A DNA stretch of 64,000 nucleotides from Pedobacter steynii (GTDB lineage Bacteria > Bacteroidota > Bacteroidia > Sphingobacteriales > Sphingobacteriaceae): assembly GCF_900103665.1 (NCBI RefSeq), contig NZ_FNGY01000002.1, positions 744,001 to 808,000 of the forward strand. Direction: 5' to 3'. The notes below the pieces were generated by a model, which was not told where the DNA came from, searched no databases, and was given only the letters and a program-made list of their open reading frames with translations. Shown here one piece after another: positions 25,964-34,269 of this stretch. Both the position numbers and the translations under genes were made by a program. Each line of letters begins with the position of its first letter. Position 1 is the first letter of the stretch.

Positions 25964-28900
25964 ATGAAAAAATTGTACTTGTTACTCATTTTGCTGGCGA
26001 TGCTTTTTACTGGCGCCTATGCGCAAAGTATCACTATAAAAGGCAAGGTTACTGATTTGAAAGGTAGCCCTCTGGTAGGGGTAGCTGTAAAAGTGAAAGA
26101 TTCAAAAACAGGGACCATCACCAATACATCAGGTGCCTATACCATTATGGTACCGAACAGACAGTCCATACTTATTTTTAGCTATGTCAGCTTTGTTACC
26201 GAAGAACGTGTTGCCGCGGGCAATACGATCGATGTTACTTTAAAAGACGACATCACCACATTGAGCGATGTGGTGATTGTAGGCTACGGCGAGCAAAAGA
26301 AGAAACTGTTGTCGACCTCGGTCAGCTCGGTTTCTGCAAAACAGATCGAAGACAGGCTCGTGGCCACACCAGCTGAGGCTTTGGCAGGACAGGTTGCAGG
26401 AGTGAATATTGCCCAGGTATCAGGTGATCCGGGATCAGCACCCACCATACAGGTAAGAGGAATCGGTTCTATCAGTGCCGGCAATAGTCCTTTGTTTGTA
26501 GTAGATGGGTACCCCTTAAACAATGCAGATAACTTTAATCAGATCAATCCGGCAGATATTCAATCCATAGACGTATTGAAAGATGCTGCGGCATCTGCCA
26601 TTTACGGATCGAGAGGGGGGAACGGGATTATTATTGTAACGACAAAAAAAGGAACGGCAGGAATTACAAAGTTTAATTTTACTTCCAGTACAGGTTTTCA
26701 AAATGTGGCCAAACAAACGGATGTTTTATCCAGGGATGAATATATCGATTACCTGACTGATGCATTTAAAAATGGTGGAAAAACCATACCTGCTACCTAT
26801 AGTGATCCTACCAATCAAAACACCAATGCGAATACCAACTGGCAGGACCAGCTGTTCAGAACGGGCATGCAGGGAAGCTATTCGCTGTCCGCATCCGGAG
26901 GAACCAATAAATTTAAATTTAACATCACAGGTTCTTACTACAACCAGGAAGGGATCATTAAGGCAACGAATTTTGACCGGTACACTTTAAGGGCAAATAT
27001 TGATGCGGAATTGAGCAAAAAGCTCACACTTAGCTTTAACATTGCTCCTTCGTATGCAATTAGCGATCAGACGGCAACCGGTGGTGGTTTAAATAATGCG
27101 ACCATTAACGGGATTGGGACCAATCCATCCGGAGTAGGTGGTACAGTGCTCAGCGCTTTATTGCAGCCCCCAACTTTACCTGTCAGGTTTGCAAATGGCG
27201 ACTATTCCAATATTCAGGCCATCCAGTCGGCAGCTACACAGGTTTTTAACGGCAATCCTTTTAATCCGGTAGCGGTCCTTGACCTGTATAAAGACAGGAC
27301 TTCGGTTGGGCGGATATTGTCTAATCTCGGATTGAATTATGAAATTATAAAGGGCCTGAAATTTAGAACGAGCTTTGGTTTTGAAGCTTTACAAACCAAC
27401 CGGAAATGGTATGTGCCGGCAACACTGATGTCAGATAATGCGCCACTTGCAAACCTGTCTAACCCTTTGATCGGGAACATCAGATCCAGGCTCACTACAG
27501 GGACCAATTATAACTGGGTATCCGAAAATACCTTGTCTTATAACACGATGATCGGTAAAGACCATAACCTCTCGCTGCTTGCAGGATATTCGTTACAGAA
27601 AAATACCTATAATGAGGGTAGTCAATATGGCCAGAACGGTACGATCACGAATTCTATTGTGGAATATCCAAACGCTTCCGGGGTGATCTTGGGAACTGTT
27701 GCTTACAGTGATAATGCCCTGGTTTCTGCCTTTGGAAGAGCGAACTACAGCTATAAAGACCGGTATTTGTTCTCTGCTTCCCTACGTTCCGATGGTTCCT
27801 CACGTTTTGGCGCTAATAATAGATACGCAGTTTTTCCTGCGTTTTCTGCGGCATGGAGAGTGGGAGAGGAACAATTTTTAAAAGATAATCCTCACATCAG
27901 TGAGCTAAAGATCAGGGCAAGTTATGGGGTAACAGGAAACAATAATATTGGAGATTACTCCTGGCAAAGTTATGCCCAGCAGGTGAACTATATCTTTGGC
28001 TCCAACACCGGAACACAAACATTCGGTTTTTCGCCAAGTGGCTTTGAAAACAAAGACCTTACCTGGGAAACCAATAAACAACTGGACTTTGGTTTAGAAA
28101 TAGGCCTTTTTAAAGACCGTGTTTATTTAACGGCAGATGTATATCGCCGCATCACAAGTGATTTACTTTTTGCTAAAGATGTTCCGCTAACCATGGGTTT
28201 TGCCACTTCTATTTTGAGCAATGTGGGAGAAGTGAGGAATAACGGATTAGAGCTTGCTTTAAAAACGAGTAACCTGGCCGGCAAATTGAAATGGACCACT
28301 GATCTGAACATTGCTTTTACCAGAAATAAGGTCTTATCTCTATCCGATGATGGTGCCTTTCTTGGCTACCAGGCCGCTTTCGGATATGACAATGCCATCC
28401 GTTTGGTTCCTGGTGAATCGATGAGCAGTTTTTACGGCTATCGCCAGATCGGAGTCTATAAGGATGCAGCTGATGTGGCTGCCAGTCCGAAATGGGTATC
28501 AGGAGGCTCAAACCCGGGAGATATCAAATACGAAGATGTAAACCTTGATGGGAAAATTGACGCGGGTGATATCACCAATATTGGAAGCCCGCTGCCTAAA
28601 TTCACTTATGGAATAACCAATAGGTTTAGTTATCAGCAGTTTGAACTGAGCTTTTTGCTACAAGGGGTATACGGCAATAAGATATTCAATGCATCCGACC
28701 GCTATGTAAATACTTATAACGGCTCTTTCAACGTACGTTCCAATGCGGTTAACCGCTGGCGCTCTCCCGAAGAACCTGGTGATGGAATGACTCCCAGGGC
28801 AAATACAACCATTCTTTCTTCGGTACAGGTTGCCTCATCGCGAAATATTTTTGACGGCTCATTTTTACGGGTAAGAAATGTAACCCTGGCTTACGCGTTA

Positions 28901-29104
28901 CCGGCAGCTTTCCTGAAGAAAGTTAAGGTAAGCAATGCCAGGGTATATGTTACCGGCGAAAACCTCTACACGTTTACCAATTATTTCGGATATAACCCGG
29001 AAGTAAACGTTTGGTATGGCGCCAGTCAGCCAAGATTTGGGGTAGATCAGGGTACTTATCCTGTAGCGAGAACATTCTCATTGGGATTAAACGTAGGTTT
29101 TTAA
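25964..29104 (+). CDS. SusC-like TonB-dependent transporter (xylan PUL)
   Basis: 1046 residues from ATG 25964, which opens a clean signal peptide (MKKLYLLLILLAMLFTGAYA). An earlier in-frame TTG at 25913 is unlikely. Then a carboxypeptidase-like domain (ITIKGKVTDLKGSPLVGVAV), plug (IQVRGIGSISAGNSPLFVVD, then DAAASAIYGSRGGNGIIIVT) and barrel ending LGLNVGF. There is no STN domain, as expected for a transporter whose operon is controlled by an HTCS rather than sigma/FecR. A Ca-loop-like DVNLDGKIDAGD occurs near residue 865. It imports oligosaccharides, inferred to be xylo-oligosaccharides from the adjacent GH10 and GH3 genes. Confidence 0.96.
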   Translation: MKKLYLLLILLAMLFTGAYAQSITIKGKVTDLKGSPLVGVAVKVKDSKTGTITNTSGAYTIMVPNRQSILIFSYVSFVTEERVAAGNTIDVTLKDDITTLSDVVIVGYGEQKKKLLSTSVSSVSAKQIEDRLVATPAEALAGQVAGVNIAQVSGDPGSAPTIQVRGIGSISAGNSPLFVVDGYPLNNADNFNQINPADIQSIDVLKDAAASAIYGSRGGNGIIIVTTKKGTAGITKFNFTSSTGFQNVAKQTDVLSRDEYIDYLTDAFKNGGKTIPATYSDPTNQNTNANTNWQDQLFRTGMQGSYSLSASGGTNKFKFNITGSYYNQEGIIKATNFDRYTLRANIDAELSKKLTLSFNIAPSYAISDQTATGGGLNNATINGIGTNPSGVGGTVLSALLQPPTLPVRFANGDYSNIQAIQSAATQVFNGNPFNPVAVLDLYKDRTSVGRILSNLGLNYEIIKGLKFRTSFGFEALQTNRKWYVPATLMSDNAPLANLSNPLIGNIRSRLTTGTNYNWVSENTLSYNTMIGKDHNLSLLAGYSLQKNTYNEGSQYGQNGTITNSIVEYPNASGVILGTVAYSDNALVSAFGRANYSYKDRYLFSASLRSDGSSRFGANNRYAVFPAFSAAWRVGEEQFLKDNPHISELKIRASYGVTGNNNIGDYSWQSYAQQVNYIFGSNTGTQTFGFSPSGFENKDLTWETNKQLDFGLEIGLFKDRVYLTADVYRRITSDLLFAKDVPLTMGFATSILSNVGEVRNNGLELALKTSNLAGKLKWTTDLNIAFTRNKVLSLSDDGAFLGYQAAFGYDNAIRLVPGESMSSFYGYRQIGVYKDAADVAASPKWVSGGSNPGDIKYEDVNLDGKIDAGDITNIGSPLPKFTYGITNRFSYQQFELSFLLQGVYGNKIFNASDRYVNTYNGSFNVRSNAVNRWRSPEEPGDGMTPRANTTILSSVQVASSRNIFDGSFLRVRNVTLAYALPAAFLKKVKVSNARVYVTGENLYTFTNYFGYNPEVNVWYGASQPRFGVDQGTYPVARTFSLGLNVGF

Positions 29105-29128
29105 CGTATAGAATAAAAGGAGTTTTTT

Positions 29129-30679
29129 ATGAAAAAATATCTTGCATTATCGATTTTATTACTGGTTGCTGTTAGCTCATGTAATAAAGACTTTTTGGAT
29201 TTGAATGATCCTACCCGTGTGTTTTCTGAGGATTTATATAAAGATGCCAACGGCATAAACCTGGCGGTAAATGGTGCATATGCCTCATTACAGGATATAT
29301 ATGGCCGAAGTGCTACCGGAGGAACCGGATTGTATATTTTTGGCGATGTGGCTTCAGATAACAGTACTTCTGTATCAACAGGGGCTGGAATAGGTGATTT
29401 TGAATTTTTTATCACTGCACCGGAAAATGTAAACCTGTTGTCGATATGGAGATCGGTATACAAATGTATTGCCCGTTGCAATACGATTCTCGACAGGATC
29501 GATGGCATCGCGATGGACCAGGCCTTGAAAGACAGGTACAAGGCTGAAGTGAAATTTATACGTGCCTTAACTTATTTCAATGCCGTTCGGATATGGGGGG
29601 GTGTTCCGCTCATCACAAAAGAACTAAAAACGGTAAATGAAGCTTTGGAATATGGAAGGGAAACGGAAGCCAATGTCTATGCGTTGATTGAGCAGGACCT
29701 CAAAGATGCAGAGCATCTGACAACCGGGCTTCCAATTTCCTATCCTGCAGCAACGACCCCTACCTCCGGTTTAGGACGGGCTACCCGCGGTGCCGCCAAG
29801 GCACTGCTTGGAAAGGTATACCTGACAGAAAAGAAATATGACCTGTGTAAAGCAAAACTAGGGGAATTACTTCCTGTCGGCGCAAATCCATATGGATATG
29901 ACCTGTTGCCCAATTTTGCCGATGTATTTAGCATTTCAAATGAGCTAAATAAAGAAATCATATTTTCAGTAAGGTACAGCAAAACAGGACTGGGTACCGG
30001 AAGTGCATTTTTTAACTGGTTTTCCCCTACAGAAAGCGGTTCCGCCATCGCTAGAGTAGGCGGTTCAAATGGTTTTAATACACCGCGTAAAAGTTTGTTT
30101 AACGAATATCCAAAAGTCCTGCCCTCAAACCCGGCAACTGCTTTAACCACATCGCTGGATAAACGGAGAGATGCGTCGTTTGGCAGGTTTCCCCTAACGG
30201 TAACCAATGAGAATGCCGTAACGGCCTATTATTCTAAAAAATATGTGGATGATCAGATGTCGATCGGCCTGGATGCAGATAATGACTGGATTGTGATCCG
30301 TTATGCGGATGTCCTGCTGATGTATGCGGAAGCTGAAAATGAAATTAGTGGTCCGGCAATCGCGAAAGATTATGTGAACCTTGTTCGCCGCCGTGCCTAT
30401 GGTAACGCCAGCGGAGACCTGACCGCTGCACAGACATTAGACGCTTCCAGTTTAAGAACCGCGATTGAAACAGAACGTAAGCTGGAATTGAATATGGAAG
30501 GACACCGTTGGTTTGACCTGGTGAGAACAGACCGTGCTGTAGCCGTTATGAACGCGCATTTTATAGCTGATCAGATTAAGATTGGAGCGAATGTGATCAG
30601 CATTACTGCCGATGATAAACTGTTCCCGATACCACTTAAAGAGATTCAGCTAAATCCTAAAATTATTCAGAACCCCTAA
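29129..30679 (+). CDS. SusD/RagB-family outer-membrane lipoprotein (xylan PUL)
   Basis: 516 residues, 24 bp after the SusC gene. The lipobox lies in VAVSSCNKDFLDLND (Cys18). SusD landmarks are present (YKAEVKFIRALTYFNAVRIW, then GRATRGAAKALLGKVYLTEK, then ERKLELNMEGHRWFDLVRTD) with a final IQLNPKIIQNP. It is the surface lid and binder for the preceding transporter. Confidence 0.96.
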   Translation: MKKYLALSILLLVAVSSCNKDFLDLNDPTRVFSEDLYKDANGINLAVNGAYASLQDIYGRSATGGTGLYIFGDVASDNSTSVSTGAGIGDFEFFITAPENVNLLSIWRSVYKCIARCNTILDRIDGIAMDQALKDRYKAEVKFIRALTYFNAVRIWGGVPLITKELKTVNEALEYGRETEANVYALIEQDLKDAEHLTTGLPISYPAATTPTSGLGRATRGAAKALLGKVYLTEKKYDLCKAKLGELLPVGANPYGYDLLPNFADVFSISNELNKEIIFSVRYSKTGLGTGSAFFNWFSPTESGSAIARVGGSNGFNTPRKSLFNEYPKVLPSNPATALTTSLDKRRDASFGRFPLTVTNENAVTAYYSKKYVDDQMSIGLDADNDWIVIRYADVLLMYAEAENEISGPAIAKDYVNLVRRRAYGNASGDLTAAQTLDASSLRTAIETERKLELNMEGHRWFDLVRTDRAVAVMNAHFIADQIKIGANVISITADDKLFPIPLKEIQLNPKIIQNP

Positions 30680-30692
30680 CTGTTTGTCCGAT

Positions 30693-30749
30693 GAAACCAT
30701 CATAAGCATACCGCTTACAAAAAGCAATGACTATGCTTATGATAGCTTC
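30693..30749 (+). repeat. Long inverted repeat between susD and the xylanase gene
   Basis: ATCATAAGCATA (30699-30710) and TATGCTTATGAT (30732-30743) are perfect 12-bp arms around a 21-nt loop. The pairing extends outward to 30693/30749 with two mismatches (18 positions in all). No T-run follows, so it is not a standard terminator. Its place between the import genes and the enzyme genes suggests an RNA-processing or partial-termination point that sets their ratio. Confidence 0.7.
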
Positions 30750-30778
30750 ATAACCGATAAAAATCAAATGATATACTG

Positions 30779-32008
30779 ATGAAAAATTATATAGCTTATT
30801 TGTTATTACCTGGTTTTCTATACCTCAGCTGTGCTAAAGGACCTTTAGCCGCTGCTGATCGTAACCGGAATGAAAAAAATCAGGCCGAAATGTTGGCCGA
30901 CACCGGAAAAGTGCTGCAGTCTGCGAATCCAAATGTGATGATCGGTGCCGGGGTGAACATCAATTTATTAGGGCAGGAGGGGAGCTACCGCGAGCTCGTT
31001 AAAACACACTATAATAGTTTGACGGCTGAGAATGCCATGAAAATGACCAGTCTGCAACCCCAGGAAGGAAACTTTAATTTCTCTGACAAGACGATTGAAA
31101 ACCTGGCACTCAATTTTGGAAAAAAGCGCATTCACGGACATACCCTTTTATGGCACAGGGGTTTGCCCCAATGGGTAAAGAACTGGGAAACGGCAAGTTT
31201 GCCCGGGGGAATTACAAGAGCTCAAAAGATGGACTCTATCATGAGCAGGCACATTAAAAATGTGATCGCCAATTATGATAACCCTTCTTCGATCTATAAA
31301 GACAATGCGGGGACACCACTGATGAAATCATGGGATGTCGTAAACGAAGTATTTGATGATAATGGCAATTACCGGGCCGCAAAGGAGCTCGTTAATAATG
31401 AGGATAAAGGAAGCATCTGGTACCGGACGATAGGTAAATCTTATGTAGAAAAGGCTTTTACCTATGCACGGCAAGCTGCGGAGGCAAGAGGGGATACCGG
31501 ATTGAAACTCTTTTATAATGATTACGGGCACGACTACTCCGCAAAAAAGCTGGATTCTATTTATAAGCTGGTCATGGCTTTAAAGGAAATTAAGGTAAAC
31601 GGAAAACCCATCATAGATGGGATAGGCATGCAGTTCCACATCAATGTGAATACTTCTATGGCAAATGTGAAAACAGCATTGATCAAAATGAAATCTACGG
31701 GGCTGCTAGTCCATGTATCTGAACTGGATCTGAGCCTGAATAAACCAGGATTGCCATTTTCTACTGCGGTGCTGGATATTCAAAAGCAGAAATACAAAGA
31801 CGTGGCCATGCTATACCGCAAGTATGTTCCGGCAAATCAGCGTTGGGGCATTACCTTATGGAATGTTGGGGATGAAGATTCCTGGCTGACTTACAGCGGC
31901 AACACACAGGTAGATGCGGCTTGTTTATTTGATTTGAACTATGCTAAAAAGCCTGCATTTTTTACTTTTTACGATGGCCTGTACCTGGATATCCCATCTT
32001 CTTATTAA
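30779..32008 (+). CDS. GH10 endo-beta-1,4-xylanase, lipoprotein
   Basis: 409 residues with a lipoprotein signal (YLSCAKG). A GH10 (beta/alpha)8 barrel: LTAENAMKMTSLQPQEGNFN, then KRIHGHTLLWHRGLPQWV, acid/base Glu190 in SWDVVNEVF, and nucleophile Glu315 in VHVSELDLS. The length fits a single-domain enzyme without a binding module. GH10 enzymes cut the xylan backbone. The lipobox suggests it is held at the outer membrane, making oligomers for the SusCD pair. It is separated from susD by 99 bp that hold a long inverted repeat. Confidence 0.97.
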   Translation: MKNYIAYLLLPGFLYLSCAKGPLAAADRNRNEKNQAEMLADTGKVLQSANPNVMIGAGVNINLLGQEGSYRELVKTHYNSLTAENAMKMTSLQPQEGNFNFSDKTIENLALNFGKKRIHGHTLLWHRGLPQWVKNWETASLPGGITRAQKMDSIMSRHIKNVIANYDNPSSIYKDNAGTPLMKSWDVVNEVFDDNGNYRAAKELVNNEDKGSIWYRTIGKSYVEKAFTYARQAAEARGDTGLKLFYNDYGHDYSAKKLDSIYKLVMALKEIKVNGKPIIDGIGMQFHINVNTSMANVKTALIKMKSTGLLVHVSELDLSLNKPGLPFSTAVLDIQKQKYKDVAMLYRKYVPANQRWGITLWNVGDEDSWLTYSGNTQVDAACLFDLNYAKKPAFFTFYDGLYLDIPSSY

Positions 32009-32029
32009 CATTTACAATTATATTTTATA

Positions 32030-34267
32030 ATGAACCGTAACCTCATTTATCCTACACTGGTGTTTTTCCTCTTTCTATGCAGTGTATCGACTTTTGCTCA
32101 GAAAACAGATCCCGCCATTAGTCAAAAAGTAGATCAGCTTTTAAAGCAGATGACGATTGAAGAAAAAGTAGGTCAGCTAAATCAATATACAGGAAAAGCA
32201 TTAACAGGCCCTGCAAGCGAAAAAAAGAATGACCTGCAAACCGAGATCGTAAACGGCTGGGTGGGTTCCATGCTAAATGTAAAAGGGGTAAAGAATACCA
32301 GGGAAGTTCAGGCGATGGCCTTAAAAAGTCGCTTAAAGATTCCGTTGTTATTTGGCCTGGATGTCATTCATGGATATGAGGTTACGTTTCCAATTCCACT
32401 GGCCGAAGCCGCGTCCTGGGATTTAGGAGCCATTAAACAGGCTGCACATGTTGCCGCCGAAGAGGCTGCCGCATCCGGTATTCACTGGACATTTGCGCCA
32501 ATGGTAGACATTGCCCGGGACCCACGCTGGGGCCGCATCATGGAAGGAGCTGGAGAAGATCCATATTTGGGGAGTTTAATTGCAAGGGCGAGGGTGAAAG
32601 GTTTCCAGGGAGAAAAATTAGGCGGAACAGATGCAGTAATGGCTTGTGCCAAACACTTTGCTGCCTATGGTGCGGCGATTGCCGGAAGAGATTATGCGGC
32701 GGTAGAAATGAGCGATCATGAATTATGGCAAACTTATTTGCCGCCATTTAAAGCAGCAGCCGAAGCCGGCGTTGCTACTTTTATGAATTCCTTTAATACC
32801 CTCAATGGGATTCCTGCTACGGGAAACAGTTATTTACAACGTGATATCTTAAAAAATAAGTGGAATTATAATGGCTTTATCGTAAGCGACTGGAATTCTA
32901 TAGGTGAAATGAGCATCTGGGGTTATGCCAATGACCTGAAAGATGCTGCCGAAAAAGCAATTATCGCTGGTAGTGATATGGATATGGAAGGTAGTGCCTA
33001 TCGCAAGCATTTAGTTCAATTGGTAAAGGAAGGGAAAGTCGCGGTTGCTTTAATAGATGATGCCGTGAAGCGGATTTTATATAAAAAATTTGAGCTTGGT
33101 CTGTTTGACGATCCTTATAAATTCTCTGATGAGAAGCGTGAGCAAAAAGTGATCAAAAATCCCAAAAACAGAACCATTGCCAGAGCGATGGCCAGGAAAT
33201 CTATTGTACTTTTAAAAAATGACGCCGATCTGCTACCCCTGGCAAAAACAGCACAAACAATTGCAGTGATTGGCCCTTTGGCTAAAGCGAAGCGTGATAT
33301 GGCAGGCAGCTGGATCGTCAATGCAGATACTGTTTCTACAGTTAGTTTGTACGAAGGTTTGTCCGCTGCGGTCGGCAAAAATCAAAAATTATTATTCGCC
33401 GGAGCTGGGACTGCCTTAAGTTCTACAGACGCCGAAATTGCAGAAGCGGTAGCAACAGCCCGGCAAGCCGACGTGGTTGTTCTTGCACTTGGAGAAACGT
33501 GGGACATGAGCGGTGAATCAAAATCAAGGGCAGACATTCATTTGCCAGGCGACCAGGTGAAGCTATTTGAAGCCATCCAAAAAACAGGCAAGCCAATAAT
33601 TGTAACCCTAATGGCTGGTCGTCCGATGATTTTTAATGAGATCGCTGATAAAGCAGCAGCAATTCTATATACCTGGTGGTTGGGCAGTGAGGCCGGTAAT
33701 GCCATTTCAGATGTGATTTTTGGCAATTATAATCCCTCTGCTAAATTGCCGGTTACCTTTCCGCGTGCTATGGGACAAATACCCATTTACTATGGCCAGA
33801 CCAATACCGGCAGGCCTTATACGAACCAGAAAAACAAGCTTTACCTTTCTGTTTATATCGATGAAGAAAATACACCGCGTTATGCTTTTGGCTACGGCCT
33901 GAGTTATACAAAATTCAGCTATTCAGATCTAAAACTGAGTAAATCAGAAATTACCGATGCTGATTCTGTTGTGCTTAGCTTTAAACTGACCAATACCGGG
34001 AAGTATGCAGGTGAAGAGGTTGCCCAATTGTACCTGCGTGATGAAGTTGCTTCTATTGTACGCCCGTTAAAAGAACTTAAAGATTTTGCAAAAGTCCTGT
34101 TGAAACCAGGAGAAAGTAAGCTGATCAGTTTTGTGATCAATAAAGAGAAACTGTCTTTTTACAATAAAGACTTAAAATGGATTACAGAGCCAGGTGTCTT
34201 TCAGGTGATGCTGGGCTCCTCATCAGATCAGATTTTATTGCAAAGTAAGTTCACATTAACCCGGTAA
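32030..34267 (+). CDS. GH3 family beta-glycosidase (BglX-like)
   Basis: 745 residues with a signal peptide ending VSTFAQ. GH3 N-terminal barrel (LLFGLDVIHGYEVTFPIPLA, then RDPRWGRIMEGAGEDPYLGS, then ACAKHFAAYG), nucleophile Asp287 in GFIVSDWNSIGEM, alpha/beta sandwich (RKSIVLLKNDADLLPLAK) and C-terminal fibronectin-III-like domain. BglX-like GH3 enzymes are periplasmic beta-glucosidases or dual beta-xylosidases. The SDWNS nucleophile context is that of the BglX group. In this operon it should finish imported beta-linked oligomers. It starts 21 bp after the GH10 gene and ends 2 bp before the next GH3. Confidence 0.94.
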   Translation: MNRNLIYPTLVFFLFLCSVSTFAQKTDPAISQKVDQLLKQMTIEEKVGQLNQYTGKALTGPASEKKNDLQTEIVNGWVGSMLNVKGVKNTREVQAMALKSRLKIPLLFGLDVIHGYEVTFPIPLAEAASWDLGAIKQAAHVAAEEAAASGIHWTFAPMVDIARDPRWGRIMEGAGEDPYLGSLIARARVKGFQGEKLGGTDAVMACAKHFAAYGAAIAGRDYAAVEMSDHELWQTYLPPFKAAAEAGVATFMNSFNTLNGIPATGNSYLQRDILKNKWNYNGFIVSDWNSIGEMSIWGYANDLKDAAEKAIIAGSDMDMEGSAYRKHLVQLVKEGKVAVALIDDAVKRILYKKFELGLFDDPYKFSDEKREQKVIKNPKNRTIARAMARKSIVLLKNDADLLPLAKTAQTIAVIGPLAKAKRDMAGSWIVNADTVSTVSLYEGLSAAVGKNQKLLFAGAGTALSSTDAEIAEAVATARQADVVVLALGETWDMSGESKSRADIHLPGDQVKLFEAIQKTGKPIIVTLMAGRPMIFNEIADKAAAILYTWWLGSEAGNAISDVIFGNYNPSAKLPVTFPRAMGQIPIYYGQTNTGRPYTNQKNKLYLSVYIDEENTPRYAFGYGLSYTKFSYSDLKLSKSEITDADSVVLSFKLTNTGKYAGEEVAQLYLRDEVASIVRPLKELKDFAKVLLKPGESKLISFVINKEKLSFYNKDLKWITEPGVFQVMLGSSSDQILLQSKFTLTR

Positions 34268-34269
34268 TC

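Noticed and set aside
29740..30207. 155-codon minus-strand frame opposite SusD
   Set aside because: Lies inside a canonical SusD gene and shows no motif of its own.
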